A stretch of 64,000 bases of DNA. It comes from Polyangiaceae bacterium. GTDB lineage: Bacteria; Myxococcota_A; Polyangia; Polyangiales; Polyangiaceae. This document shows, piece by piece, positions 44,850-54,578 of this stretch (within the stretch, counting starts at the first letter, position 1; the number at the start of each line of letters is the position of its first letter). The stretch is taken from assembly GCA_016712345.1 (NCBI GenBank), contig JADJRH010000011.1:620001-684000 (forward strand). Reading direction: 5' to 3'. The notes beneath the pieces are model-generated. The model had not been told where the DNA came from and searched no databases. It worked only from the letters and a program-made list of their open reading frames with translations. The translations under genes were made by a program, and so were the position numbers.

Positions 44850-47800
44850 GTGACGCGTTTTACCCGAGACGAAAAACGAACTTATCCGTTTACCTGGATG
44901 GCCATCGGCGGCGTCTTTTTCGCGACCGCAGCATGGGCCATTTATGCGGAGTTCGTAACCCGCGTCCCCTGGCAGAAGGACCAAAAAGCCTTCTTCGATC
45001 TGGAGTATGTCCAGGCCGAAAAGGCTTTGGCCAACGCCAAAGACGAGTGGGAAAAAGACATTGTTCCGGCCATCAAAGCCAAGCTCGATCGCAAAGAAGA
45101 GATCGAGCAAAGCATGAAAACCGGTGAGTACGCGCAGGCCAAATCGCGCCTCGCGCAGCTCGACATGGAGTTTGAAAAGGCCGAGCTGGGCAAGACCTTC
45201 GGCGCGAGCGATCTCGACGAGGCGTATTACTACCGCAACCTCGCCGAGTACGAACGCGACAAGCTCGCCGTTGAAGTGCGAGCCGCATATCGCGAAGCGT
45301 ACGCCGCCAAAGATCCCAAGAAGGCCGACAAGCTTTGCGACGCCATCTACGCCGATCCGCCCCCCGAAGCTGCGGCCGGTGAAAGCTCGGCCAAGATGCA
45401 CCACTTGGAAACCGAGATTCGGCGCATGAAAGCGCACGTCGAGCAAATCGACAAAGCGCGGACCGATGCTCCGGCCGGTGCCGTCTCGCTTCTCGAAAAG
45501 TCGCGCCACGCCGAGCAAGAGGTCATCGAGCGCCTCGAAGTTGAGGTAAAGCACCAAAAGCGCGTGGAGGTCGCCGAAAAGGCAATGAGCGACATCGACG
45601 GCCCAGCAGATCCCATCCTCACCGAAAAAGATCCGGTCAAAGCTGACGCCGAACGCAAGCGCATCCGCGGCGAGCTGTGCAAAGGCAAAGAGGACACGCG
45701 AAGCTGCATCAAGTGGCTCAAGATCGAGCCCGTTGATGCCGAGGCAAAGAGCATCGAAATCGACATCGCCAAGCGCCGTCGCACGCTCGGTGATGCGGAG
45801 CTTCGTTTCACACGCGCCGGTGAACGCGCGAAGCCCAAGTTCGATCCGTCGAACGTGATCAACAGCCTCGTTGGGCCCTTCCAAATCGAACAAACGGTCA
45901 ACCGTTGGATGGACTACGAGCGCGACGTCGATATCGAATCGGTGGATCGCTGCCACACGTGCCACATGGGCGTCGACAGCGGAAACTACGTCGGCGCGTC
46001 CATTCCGCGCGAGTTCCGAACGCACCCGCGTCGAAGCCAATTGCTCGCTGCGCACCCCATCGAAAAGTTTGGATGCACCACCTGCCACCAGGGGCAGGGG
46101 CGCGCCACCGACAACCTCGCCCACTCCGGTTGGGTGCTTGAAGAGCATCACGGTGAAGAGCGGTGGCACTTCGCCGGCGACCACTATTGGGAAGATCCGC
46201 TCCTGCCGATCGGAACGCTTCAGCGCGTTGTGATCGACTCGGCGAACGACGAGTTCTCCGTCAAGATCAACAAGGGCAAGTGGGAAACGGTGAAACTTGA
46301 ACACCGCTCGCACGAGGCCCACCTCAAAAACGAAGAAACGCCCGAGGAGTACAAGACTGAGGGCGAACTCTTGCAACAAGTTCAAGAGAAGCTCGCCGAG
46401 GTTGTTGGCAAGTCCGACGTGAAAGAAAAGTGGCACGCCGTTGTTCGCAAGATCGATAACCGCATCCAAATCGGTGTCGAAGCGAATGACCCCGATGCGC
46501 GCGTCCCCGCGAAAGAGATCCCGTCCTTCCTTCTGAAGTTTGAAAAGCCTGAGACGGGCGAGCTTCTCGGTTGGAAAGACGTCGCCGAAACCACGGTGAA
46601 GCAGCCCATTCAAATTGCGCCCCTGCCGCCTTCGGTACCCGTGCGTGGCGACGGTATGGGCAGCCTCGCGAAAGACGGAAAGTACACAGCGCCGCGCGGC
46701 GATATGGGTTTGCAAGTCCCCGACGATCAGCGCAACCGATTCATCAGCGCGCTGCCCGAGGTCGAGTCAGGCTGCTTCCGCTGCCACCAAACCGACGTGG
46801 ATCTTCGCAATCGCGGCTCAAAGGCTAAATACATCCAGGCCAAACTCGCGTTCCAAAAGGCTGAGGCCGAAAAGAAGAAAGATCCCGAGGCGTACAAGAA
46901 GGCGCACGACGGCTCCGAAGATCTTCCGGTGATGCCGGCCGATCCCGCCGGGTTCGATGACTTGGCGCCCACGTTCGCAGAAGGCCGAACGCTGTTCCGT
47001 CGGCTCAATTGCACGGGCTGCCACATCCTCGACAACTACCCGTGGGACCGCAACGCGGGTCCGCGTCTCGACGATGTCACCTCCAAGGTCGCGCCAGAAT
47101 GGGTGCTGACCTGGATCCGCAATCCTCGCGGTTGGCGCGCCAAAACGCGCATGCCCAACCTGTGGCCCAAGCCGCTCGATCCCGCGTCAAAGCGCCCGCT
47201 CCTTGAGGGTTCGCCTGAGTACACACGGTGGGAAGCGCAGATGCGCGAAGAAACCGTTGCCATCGCTGCGTACCTTGTCGAGCGAAGCGAAAACCCGGCA
47301 TCGCGTCCCGGTTCGTCGGCCACCAAGCCGTTGCGCGAAGAAATCAAAGGCTACGCCGACGTGCCCGACGCCACCGCTGAACACGGCAAGCTCGTGTTTG
47401 AAGCGTATGGTTGCCAAGGCTGCCACGCTCGCTCCGACAGCGATGCCGGTGAAAAACTGCCCGAACCGTGGCGCAGCAACGAGCGCGATCACGCGCCCAC
47501 GCTGTCCAACCTCGCCAACAAAACAAGCGCCGACTGGATTGCCTACTGGGTAGAAAATCCCTCGCGCTACTGGCACGGCACCAAAATGCCCAACCTCCGC
47601 CTGTCTCGAAAAGACGCGGCCAGCGTTGGCAAATACCTCGCGTCGCTCAAGAGCGATGCACCCAACCCCGCCACGGTCGACAAGGCCGACGTATCGCTCG
47701 TCACCGACGCTGCAAAGCGCGCCGAGCGCGTGCCGTGCACGAGCCAGGGTGGCCGCTTAATGACCCGCGTGGAGTGCGGTGAAAAACTCATCGCAAACTA

Positions 47801-48980
47801 CGGTTGCTTTGGTTGCCACCAAATCGCCGGCTACGAAAAGAGTTCTCCGATCGCGCCCGAACTCGGCGGTTTCGCCAAGAAAGACGTGACCACGCTCGAC
47901 TTCGGTTACGCCATCGCCGATCACCATCAGCAAACAACCGAGACGTTCGCCACGCTCAAGCTCGACTCGCCGCGCATCTACCGTCGCGATCGCATCGAGC
48001 TGAAAATGGGCGACTACGATCTTTCGCCGCGCGAGATCCGAGCGCTTGTCACATTCCTCAAGGGCCTCGTTCCGGCGCGTCCCAAAGAAGAATACAACCC
48101 CGTCAAGCACCCGGCTTACGGCGCCGCTTTGCAAGGTCGTCAGCTTGTGGAGGACTACAACTGCCGCGGTTGCCACGTCATCGAAGATCGAGGCGGCGAC
48201 ATCGACGCATTCCGCCTGGCCCAACTCGGCGCCGATGCGCAGGCCCGCGCGCCGTACCTCACGGCCGAAGGTCAACGCGTGCAACCCGAGTGGCTCTTCA
48301 CGTTCCTCAAAGAGCCCGGCAAAAACGGCATCCGCCCGTGGCTCCACCCTGAATGGGCCTACGGTGAAGATTCGGTCCCCAGCGACAAAATGGCCATTCG
48401 CATGCCGACCTTTGACTTCTCAAACGAAGAAGTCACCGCCATCGTGCGCTACTTCGCGAGCTGGGACGGTCAAGAGTACCCCTACCAAGTTCCCAAGACG
48501 CGCGAGCCCACGCAGGAAGAAAAGCACTATGCGCTCGCTCACATGCTTTCGGCGCAGCACGCCAACTGCATGTCGTGCCACTTCGCCGGTGAGTTCCCTG
48601 TCGACCGCGGGCTCCAATCGCTCGGCGGCATGGCGCCCAACCTCAACCTTGTCCACAAGCGCCTGCGGCCCGAGTGGGTGAAGGCTTGGCTCCTTCGCCC
48701 GACAAACTACCTGCCGTACACAAAGATGCTTGCGGTGTGGGCAACCGAAACTCGGCCGAAGAACGCCTCCATGTGGCCCGACGAGACCGATCCGTTCTTC
48801 TCCAAAACGCCCAACTGGGACAAGGTTCCGTTCCGTCCTGTCACAAGTGAAGACCAGGCCGAGCTTGTGCGTGACTTCCTCTTCTCGCTCAAGCCCAACA
48901 GCGTGTGGCCCGCCGCCGGTGAAGAAGCCACGTCGCCGCTCGTGACCGGTCAAGTTGCGGCCCCCCAAGGCCGAGGCTGA
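44850..48980 (+). CDS. Giant membrane-anchored octaheme cytochrome c of the bc operon
   Basis: 1376 aa from the GTG at 44850 (AGGAG ten bases upstream). One N-terminal helix (TWMAIGGVFFATAAWAIYAE), a charged coiled coil of about 280 residues, then eight CxxCH heme sites: CHTCH, CTTCH, CFRCH, CTGCH, CQGCH, CFGCH, CRGCH and CMSCH. The later ones sit in cytochrome c-like domains with distal Met candidates (TKMPNLRLS, AIRMPTFDF, TRMPNLWPK). It replaces cytochrome c1/f in this complex and may carry electrons far from the membrane. The end is odd: dropping one C of the run at 48961-48966 extends the protein by about 20 Lys/Asp-rich residues to 49041. Confidence 0.92.
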   Translation: MTRFTRDEKRTYPFTWMAIGGVFFATAAWAIYAEFVTRVPWQKDQKAFFDLEYVQAEKALANAKDEWEKDIVPAIKAKLDRKEEIEQSMKTGEYAQAKSRLAQLDMEFEKAELGKTFGASDLDEAYYYRNLAEYERDKLAVEVRAAYREAYAAKDPKKADKLCDAIYADPPPEAAAGESSAKMHHLETEIRRMKAHVEQIDKARTDAPAGAVSLLEKSRHAEQEVIERLEVEVKHQKRVEVAEKAMSDIDGPADPILTEKDPVKADAERKRIRGELCKGKEDTRSCIKWLKIEPVDAEAKSIEIDIAKRRRTLGDAELRFTRAGERAKPKFDPSNVINSLVGPFQIEQTVNRWMDYERDVDIESVDRCHTCHMGVDSGNYVGASIPREFRTHPRRSQLLAAHPIEKFGCTTCHQGQGRATDNLAHSGWVLEEHHGEERWHFAGDHYWEDPLLPIGTLQRVVIDSANDEFSVKINKGKWETVKLEHRSHEAHLKNEETPEEYKTEGELLQQVQEKLAEVVGKSDVKEKWHAVVRKIDNRIQIGVEANDPDARVPAKEIPSFLLKFEKPETGELLGWKDVAETTVKQPIQIAPLPPSVPVRGDGMGSLAKDGKYTAPRGDMGLQVPDDQRNRFISALPEVESGCFRCHQTDVDLRNRGSKAKYIQAKLAFQKAEAEKKKDPEAYKKAHDGSEDLPVMPADPAGFDDLAPTFAEGRTLFRRLNCTGCHILDNYPWDRNAGPRLDDVTSKVAPEWVLTWIRNPRGWRAKTRMPNLWPKPLDPASKRPLLEGSPEYTRWEAQMREETVAIAAYLVERSENPASRPGSSATKPLREEIKGYADVPDATAEHGKLVFEAYGCQGCHARSDSDAGEKLPEPWRSNERDHAPTLSNLANKTSADWIAYWVENPSRYWHGTKMPNLRLSRKDAASVGKYLASLKSDAPNPATVDKADVSLVTDAAKRAERVPCTSQGGRLMTRVECGEKLIANYGCFGCHQIAGYEKSSPIAPELGGFAKKDVTTLDFGYAIADHHQQTTETFATLKLDSPRIYRRDRIELKMGDYDLSPREIRALVTFLKGLVPARPKEEYNPVKHPAYGAALQGRQLVEDYNCRGCHVIEDRGGDIDAFRLAQLGADAQARAPYLTAEGQRVQPEWLFTFLKEPGKNGIRPWLHPEWAYGEDSVPSDKMAIRMPTFDFSNEEVTAIVRYFASWDGQEYPYQVPKTREPTQEEKHYALAHMLSAQHANCMSCHFAGEFPVDRGLQSLGGMAPNLNLVHKRLRPEWVKAWLLRPTNYLPYTKMLAVWATETRPKNASMWPDETDPFFSKTPNWDKVPFRPVTSEDQAELVRDFLFSLKPNSVWPAAGEEATSPLVTGQVAAPQGRG

Positions 48981-49140
48981 CGCAAAAGACAAGAAGAAGA
49001 CCGGCGCAGTGGTCGGTCCCCGCCTCAACCTCTCCCCTTAAAGGTCGCTCGTGACCTGTGCGCGTCTCGCGGTGGCGGTTTATCCCAAGCGCCCGCAGGC
49101 GGGGCCCCAACCCCGCCCGCAGTGGCGCGTGGGGCCCAAA

Positions 49141-49370
49141 CCGCACCGCTCGAACGCGCACAGGTCACTCGCTCCCTAACCCCGGTAGGATCACAAGGGG
49201 TTTATAAAGCGCACCGCTCGAACGCGCCCAGGTCACTCGCTCCCTAACCCCGGTAGGATCACAAGGGGTTTACAACGCGCACCGCTCGAACGCGCCCAGG
49301 TCACTCGCTCCTTAGCCCCCAAAAGCGCACCGCTCGAACGCGCCCAGGTCACTCGCTCCCATGCCCAACT
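49141..49370. repeat. Tandem array of 68-bp repeats downstream of the cytochrome operon
   Basis: Units start at 49141, 49209, 49277 and 49325, each beginning (G)CGCACCGCTCGAACGCGC and continuing AGGTCACTCGCTCC; the third is shortened to 48 bp and the fourth ends within the unit. GTGACCTGTGCGCG at about 49050-49063 is the inverse of the motif in unit 1, so a large hairpin could form across 49050-49168. Downstream to 49613 I see no gene. Confidence 0.8.
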
Positions 49371-49613
49371 CGGAGCAAGGCACCCGCGTGGCGGCGCGGC
49401 CTTCATCGCGCGATTCTCGTCTCAGCTGCCGCCGTCTTCAGAATTTTTTGGGGCTTTGTGTACATCCGCCCCTCTGCCTGCATCTGGGCCCCCGCCTTGA
49501 GCGCCGTCAACAGTCGCGAGGGGCCCCCGGTGAGGCGTTCCGAGCGAAACCGCGCACCGCCGGGGACCAAGAAAAATGCGTACACATCCCAGCCGCGTCG
49601 ACCCTCGGCTCAT

Positions 49614-49670
49614 GTTGTGTACGCAATCGCGCGCGCCGAGCCGCGCTTCACGTTGTGTACGCAATCGCGC
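49614..49670. repeat. 19-bp direct repeat
   Basis: GTTGTGTACGCAATCGCGC occurs at 49614-49632 and 49652-49670, the second ending at the stop codon of the pseudocaspase gene. It contains the GTGTAC word that is enriched in the window. Confidence 0.6.
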
Positions 49671-52600
49671 TACGGTTCGATCGCGATGCCCAACTCTTCC
49701 CGCAATGCGTGAAATTCTTCAGAAACCGTGAACGACAGAATGTCGACCATCTTGTCCTCCACGCTCAACATGCCCGCACCTTCCGCCGCCACGCTCGTCG
49801 CCACCGTGCGCAAATCGTTGCAAAGCAGGTAGCCCGCCCGCGTCGAACAGCGCTCCACCGACGCAACCCACCCGTTCAAATCGGCCCGCGATCCAGCCGC
49901 ATCAAACGCCAGCACCGCGCGCTCCAACGCCGCTTTTCCTTTGGCCTCGAGCAGCGGCTCCATCCGCGCAGCCACCGCGGCCGTTGCTCGCTCCATTTTC
50001 GCGGGCACATTCGCATCGGGCATCGCGAGCCGAATTCCCGCCAAAAAGCACGCCGCCAAATCATCAATCACCGGGTAATAGAGCAACAACCGGTGCGCGC
50101 CGTAATGGTACGCGAGGTGCCGCCCCGCCGCGAAAGCAAGCTCACCGAGCGATTTACCCCGCAGCACCCCCGAGCCTGCGATCACACTCGGCTCCTCCGC
50201 GATCACCGCCGCAAGCCCCACCGCCGCGTCCTCACGAAGGTACACCGCAGGCATGGGTACACCCAGCCAGTGGCTTGCCCACGCAAACGATCGAACGATC
50301 GACACAGTGCTCTTCTTGGGATCTTGTTTTGCCGCCGGATCCAACGCCGGCAGCCGATTCGCAGCGCGCAGATCCGCGATCTTCGCCGAGATCGCGGCCT
50401 TCGCGATCGCCTCCAACACCCCTTCAACAGCGAGGTCGCGCCCTGAGTCGCGCAGCAAATCCCAACCGTCCACATCAAGCGCCCGCGTCGGTTCCGCCGG
50501 CCCGTCGGTTTTTCCCTCTTCGTAAATGAAACCCTCACGCGAGTCCGCGTGACCGAGCTGCGCCGTCACACTCGCCGCCGCCCACGCTTGATCCGGCCGC
50601 TTCAGCTTTTGAAACACGTCAAAAAGGTCGTGGTACGTCTGCACCACCATCGGGTCGTTTCGCGAGCAGGCCTGCAAGTGTACACGTGCCACGTCCCACT
50701 TTCCGAGTTCGCGCGCCAGCGCCGCCGCCGTTTCGCGCGTGGCCATGTCACTCGGCCGGTCCGCGATCGCCTTTTCAAACGCGCGCAACGCCCCTTCGGC
50801 ATCTTCCAAGTGATCCCGAAATAGAAGCGCCAACTTCCTGTGCAGCTCCCATCGCAGTCGCAACCGCACCCCTGCGTCGGCAATGCGATCGGCCCGCCCA
50901 ATCATGCGCCTGTACGCCCCTTCAAGCTCGCTCCACTCCTGCCGCTCCGCCAAGATCTCCGCGGTTTTTGCCAGCGGTTCGAGCACGAGCGGCTCCGCTT
51001 CAAGTGCGCGGTCAAACAGAGCCAGCGCCCTGTCTTCGTCTTTTTGCTCGTCGAGACACTCTTTTCCGAGCGCCAAATACCGCGACGCCTGCTCGTGTGA
51101 ATCGGTGGTTCGATCCGCCATCTCCAAGCGCAGATCAAACGCTTCAGCCGTCGCTCCGTTCGCCTCCGCGATCTTCAAGAGACGCGCGAGAAGCTCCATC
51201 GAACTGTCATCAATCTCCCGCGCCCGATCGAAAGCGCTTTTCGCGCGTTCGTTGTCGAACGCCACCGTCATCCACCGATCGCCGAACTCCAAGAGCCGCG
51301 TGAAGCGCTCCCGCGGATCCGTGATCTCCGCCAAAATCTTTTCTTCGCCCTGCGCCACGCCGCGCCAATCGCGCTCCTCCACCGACAGCTTCACGATCTC
51401 TTCGATCGCGCCTCGGTGTGTGGGCGAAAGCTGCGTCGCCTTTTCAAAGTTGGAGATCGCTTCGCGCCGCTTGTCCTGCAAAAGCTTCACGCGACCGATG
51501 TGTACAAACACATCCGCCCGCTCTTCTTTTTGCGCAGGCGCCAACAAAAGCAGCGCCTTCTTGTACTCGGCCAGCGCACCTTCCGCGTCGCGCGACGAAA
51601 GCGCTTCACCCGCGGCAACGTAATCCGCGTACGTGGGCTCTTTGGGCGGCTCGGGCTCCGCAGGCTTCTGCGCTTCGGCTTTTACTTCATCGGCGGGCGC
51701 CGCAGCTTTCTCAGCTTCACCGCTCGCCGCGCCCGCGCCTTCAATGCTTGGAACCGCCGGCGGTCGCAGCGTGCCGCTCTTGATCTCAGCGGCCGGCGCC
51801 GGGGGCGGACGCTCCGAGATCATCACCTTGGGAAGCGCCGTATCCGCCGCCGGAGGCCGCTCCGAAAGCCGAACCACCGCGCTTGCCGCAGCTCGATCCC
51901 CCGTTCCAATCGCGGGCGGCGCCGCACTTGTTTTCGCGGGCGTCGGCGATGTGTACGCACCACCTGCCTCGGCGACCGATTCCACCTTGGCCGCCTCGTT
52001 CGAAGTGTACGCACCCTCGCTCGTTTCGGCGACCGCCTCCACCTTGGCCGCCCCGCTCGAAGTGTACACAATCGGCTCAGCCGCCGCGGCCGTTGCCGCC
52101 GTCGCGGATTCCATCGCAGCCGGCTCCGGCGCGTTTTCCGCGGCGATCACAATCTCCGATTCACTCGCAACAGCCGTGCGCGGTGCCGCCGCCACCGCCG
52201 CCGACTCAACCCGCTCAGCACTGACGTTCAGCGCACCTCCAAAAAGCGCCGCCGCCGAAGGCAGACCACCCGCCGGAGTCAGCCCCAACTCGGCAGTGTC
52301 CACAAGCGACTGCATCCGCCCCGACCCGTCCCCCTCAATCATCACGAACGGCTCACGCCCCTTCGTGTGCGCAAAACAAGGCACCACACCGAGCAGTCGC
52401 TCCGATCCGTGGATGCGTTTGTACACATCGGCCGCCAACAATTTTCGACTTGGATCACCCTCATCCAGCTCCGCCAAAAACGCCCTCGTAAACGGCGACG
52501 CTGCATCCTCCATCGACGCGTCCTGCGGTTGCGCCGCCACGAGCAGCTCAATCCCCGTGCGAGCCGGATCGATCGCCGCGCGCACAGCGCTCGCCACCGT

Positions 52601-52996
52601 TGCCGATCGAAACGCGTCGTCCTCATCGATGGCGTGCCGGCAATCGAGCACAAACAAAATCGCCCCGTCACACTGCTCGCGCATCGCAGCCGCTACGTCG
52701 CGCAGCGAATCACCCACGTCCGGGTTCGTCGGGTCGAGACACAAAAACACTTCACCGTCCGGCGAAGTAGCAACCAACGTCGACGCATAAAATAACAGCG
52801 CGTCGATCGGTTCGCGATGCGTGTCGAAGAAGCGATCAATCTGCTCGGCCACGTCCACCGTCGGATCGATCTCCACCACGTCGATCGTCGTGTCGTCCTG
52901 CGGAAGACGCGCGCGCATTAGGTCGCTGTCGAGCGTTCCCGGTGCCGGACGAAGATCCGGCAGTGTTGTCGGTGCGACGATCAAGCCATATCGCAT
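49670..52996 (-). CDS. Pseudocaspase-TPR protein
   Basis: 1108 aa from the ATG at 52996. The N-terminal 230 residues follow a caspase-like (C14) fold: MRYGLIVAP, ALLFYASTLVATSPDGEVFL, the Cys-containing strand AILFVLDCRHAIDED, LLVAAQPQDASMEDAASPF and FTRAFLAEL. The catalytic His position (normally SGHG) reads YAST, so peptidase activity is doubtful. A Ser/Ala/Pro-rich linker (about 260-480) is followed by TPR repeats (ALAEYKKALLLLAPAQKEER, VFVHIGRVKLLQDKRREAIS, ALALFDRALEAEPLVLEPLA) and a C-terminal helical domain. No membrane helix. Possible signalling scaffold. Confidence 0.75.
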   Translation of the reverse strand: MRYGLIVAPTTLPDLRPAPGTLDSDLMRARLPQDDTTIDVVEIDPTVDVAEQIDRFFDTHREPIDALLFYASTLVATSPDGEVFLCLDPTNPDVGDSLRDVAAAMREQCDGAILFVLDCRHAIDEDDAFRSATVASAVRAAIDPARTGIELLVAAQPQDASMEDAASPFTRAFLAELDEGDPSRKLLAADVYKRIHGSERLLGVVPCFAHTKGREPFVMIEGDGSGRMQSLVDTAELGLTPAGGLPSAAALFGGALNVSAERVESAAVAAAPRTAVASESEIVIAAENAPEPAAMESATAATAAAAEPIVYTSSGAAKVEAVAETSEGAYTSNEAAKVESVAEAGGAYTSPTPAKTSAAPPAIGTGDRAAASAVVRLSERPPAADTALPKVMISERPPPAPAAEIKSGTLRPPAVPSIEGAGAASGEAEKAAAPADEVKAEAQKPAEPEPPKEPTYADYVAAGEALSSRDAEGALAEYKKALLLLAPAQKEERADVFVHIGRVKLLQDKRREAISNFEKATQLSPTHRGAIEEIVKLSVEERDWRGVAQGEEKILAEITDPRERFTRLLEFGDRWMTVAFDNERAKSAFDRAREIDDSSMELLARLLKIAEANGATAEAFDLRLEMADRTTDSHEQASRYLALGKECLDEQKDEDRALALFDRALEAEPLVLEPLAKTAEILAERQEWSELEGAYRRMIGRADRIADAGVRLRLRWELHRKLALLFRDHLEDAEGALRAFEKAIADRPSDMATRETAAALARELGKWDVARVHLQACSRNDPMVVQTYHDLFDVFQKLKRPDQAWAAASVTAQLGHADSREGFIYEEGKTDGPAEPTRALDVDGWDLLRDSGRDLAVEGVLEAIAKAAISAKIADLRAANRLPALDPAAKQDPKKSTVSIVRSFAWASHWLGVPMPAVYLREDAAVGLAAVIAEEPSVIAGSGVLRGKSLGELAFAAGRHLAYHYGAHRLLLYYPVIDDLAACFLAGIRLAMPDANVPAKMERATAAVAARMEPLLEAKGKAALERAVLAFDAAGSRADLNGWVASVERCSTRAGYLLCNDLRTVATSVAAEGAGMLSVEDKMVDILSFTVSEEFHALREELGIAIEP

Positions 52997-53154
52997 GGGC
53001 GCCGAGACTTTATCAGGGCCCGCGCATTTTCGGTGCGTCATCGCTTCAGGCTCGGTTGGGTGCCCGATTGCGGATCACCTACCGAACAAGTTCATTAACT
53101 GGTCGTTGTGGGGCCTCGGGCGGCGTGATACCCGGCAATCTCTGAGGAGGCTCC

Positions 53155-53451
53155 ATGGTTCGCTTTGCCCTTTTGTTCACATCCCTTGCGCTTATCGCCG
53201 CCTCCCAAATCGGCTGCGGCACCGCCTGTGAAAACGCGCGCAATCGCATCGAAGGCCGCTACGAAGAATGCAAAATTCAAGTGAGCGAGCCCACCGACCC
53301 ACCCACCGAAGAAGCGTGCTCCGCGTCCGACGCTGAATATCTCGAGTGCATCGCCAACTGCGTTGATTCAGCCACGTGTGAAGCATTGAGCGGCGCAGAT
53401 CCCGTGGGCGGGGTCGACTTCGGCGCCTGCTACGGCAGCTGCGCAAACTGA
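53155..53451 (+). CDS. Small Cys-rich lipoprotein, paralog family member 1
   Basis: 98 aa. GAGGAGGCTCC precedes the ATG. Signal FALLFTSLALIAASQIGCGT with a lipobox-type Cys. The mature part shows the pattern seen in its two neighbours: CENARNRIEGRYEECKIQV, EYLECIANCVDSATCEALSG, FGACYGSCAN. Conserved features are KYE/RYE-x-C, ECxxNCxDxxxC and a terminal CxxxC. Eight cysteines in the mature part suggest disulfides. Function unknown; probably periplasmic or surface-exposed. Confidence 0.8.
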   Translation: MVRFALLFTSLALIAASQIGCGTACENARNRIEGRYEECKIQVSEPTDPPTEEACSASDAEYLECIANCVDSATCEALSGADPVGGVDFGACYGSCAN

Positions 53452-53587
53452 CAGCGTCCGCGCAAGCGTACACATCATCACGAACCGGCGTCCGGGGGCT
53501 TTGTGTACACAAGCCTCACCGCACAACGTCAAGGCACACGCCTTCAGCCCCGTTGCCTCGCCCGCGGTGCTTTAGCCAAAACGCATC

Positions 53588-53870
53588 TCAAAGCCCGGAT
53601 CCAGCCTCATCGAGACGTCTCGGACACCCTTGCCCGCGGCCAAGCGGAATAGCGAAAAGCGTGGCGGTTCAGGTTCTCTGCATGGAGTTCTGTGGCGATA
53701 GCAGCCAAGACGAAAACGAGAGACCGGCGAGACCGGTGGTTGGCGACGCAACAGACCACTACGAGCCGCCAGGCCTCTCAAGCAAGGTCTTCTCTGGGTT
53801 CTCTTTCTTGTGCTCGCAGCCAAGACGAAAACGAGAGACCGGCGAGACCGGTGGTTGGCGACGCAACAAA
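53588..53870 (-). repeat. Dispersed repeat R1, copy C (inverted, two cores)
   Basis: Inverted relative to copy A, with two R1 cores at 53709-53738 and 53824-53853, about 115 bp apart. The sequence between them resembles the flank of the other copies, so this looks like a partial internal duplication of the element. Confidence 0.75.
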
Positions 53871-54229
53871 CACCACGAGCCCCCGCGCCCGCCGCAGTTT
53901 GTGCGCGCACCCGCGCAATCCAAATTGTCGATTTGGCAACAGACTGTTGCTCCAGAGCCACACTCCCCCGCGCCCACTGTTGCACCCGTTTCACACGCAC
54001 GAGATCAACGCCCGCGAAAGTTGACGCAAGGCATCTCAGTTAGTACGAGACGCGTGTTCGGTCCGCTCCTTGCTGAACGGACGAACGCAGCGCGAAAGCG
54101 CACTTTTCGTCAACGCGACACTCCATTGGGCCTCTTTCCGGAACTGCGCCGGCAGGCGTTATCCGGGGGGGAGCACCGGCCCAGCGGCGTCGCCGAAAAC
54201 GGCTAAGTAACCCTAAGGAGAGAGTCAAC
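53871..54229. other. Intergenic region before the second Cys-rich lipoprotein
   Basis: 359 bp with no gene I can support. CTAAGGAGAGAG at about 54212-54223 is the ribosome site of the next gene; a promoter presumably lies within. Confidence 0.4.
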
Positions 54230-54520
54230 ATGAAGAAAATTGTTATGGCTTGCGGTCTTCTCGGTCTTTTGAGCGCCTTTGCCGCCGGTTGCGGTGGCAA
54301 CAAGTGCGAAGCGGCTGCCGACAAAATCACCGCCAAGTACGAAGGCTGCTCGATCGACCTCACCACCACCGACGGTGGTGAAGGCGCCGAGTGCACCGAT
54401 GAGGCTGGCAAGCTTGCTGAGTGTCAGGCGAACTGCTTTGACGCTGCCTCGTGCGAGACCCTCAAGGGTGAAGACACCGACGGCGCGCTCGAACTCGCCG
54501 ACTGCATCAGCAAGTGCTGA
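54230..54520 (+). CDS. Small Cys-rich lipoprotein, paralog family member 2
   Basis: 96 aa. Strong AAGGAG ribosome site. Signal KKIVMACGLLGLLSAFAAGC with lipobox AAGC. The mature part matches member 1 throughout: CEAAADKITAKYEGCSIDLT, AECQANCFDAASCETLKGED and LADCISKC. Acidic overall. A strong intrinsic terminator follows, and the ribosome site is near ideal, so high expression is likely. Confidence 0.85.
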   Translation: MKKIVMACGLLGLLSAFAAGCGGNKCEAAADKITAKYEGCSIDLTTTDGGEGAECTDEAGKLAECQANCFDAASCETLKGEDTDGALELADCISKC

Positions 54521-54521
54521 T

Positions 54522-54551
54522 CGGTTATTCGGTGCCGTGCACCGGATAACG
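54522..54551 (+). terminator. Hairpin directly after stop codon
   Basis: CGGTTATTCGGTG pairs with CACCGGATAACG (one bulge, one G-U pair) around a 5-nt loop, starting 2 bp after the stop. It may protect the mRNA 3' end or assist the stronger terminator downstream. Confidence 0.5.
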
Positions 54552-54578
54552 TGAAGTTCACGTGAGCTTCACGCGCAG

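Noticed and set aside
49141..49370. CRISPR-like direct repeats
   Set aside because: The whole 68-bp unit is conserved, so it is a tandem duplication without spacers.
53553..54206. 217-aa plus-strand open frame
   Set aside because: It consists of translated R1 repeat and low-complexity sequence; the recurring DENERPARPV peptide derives from the repeat core.
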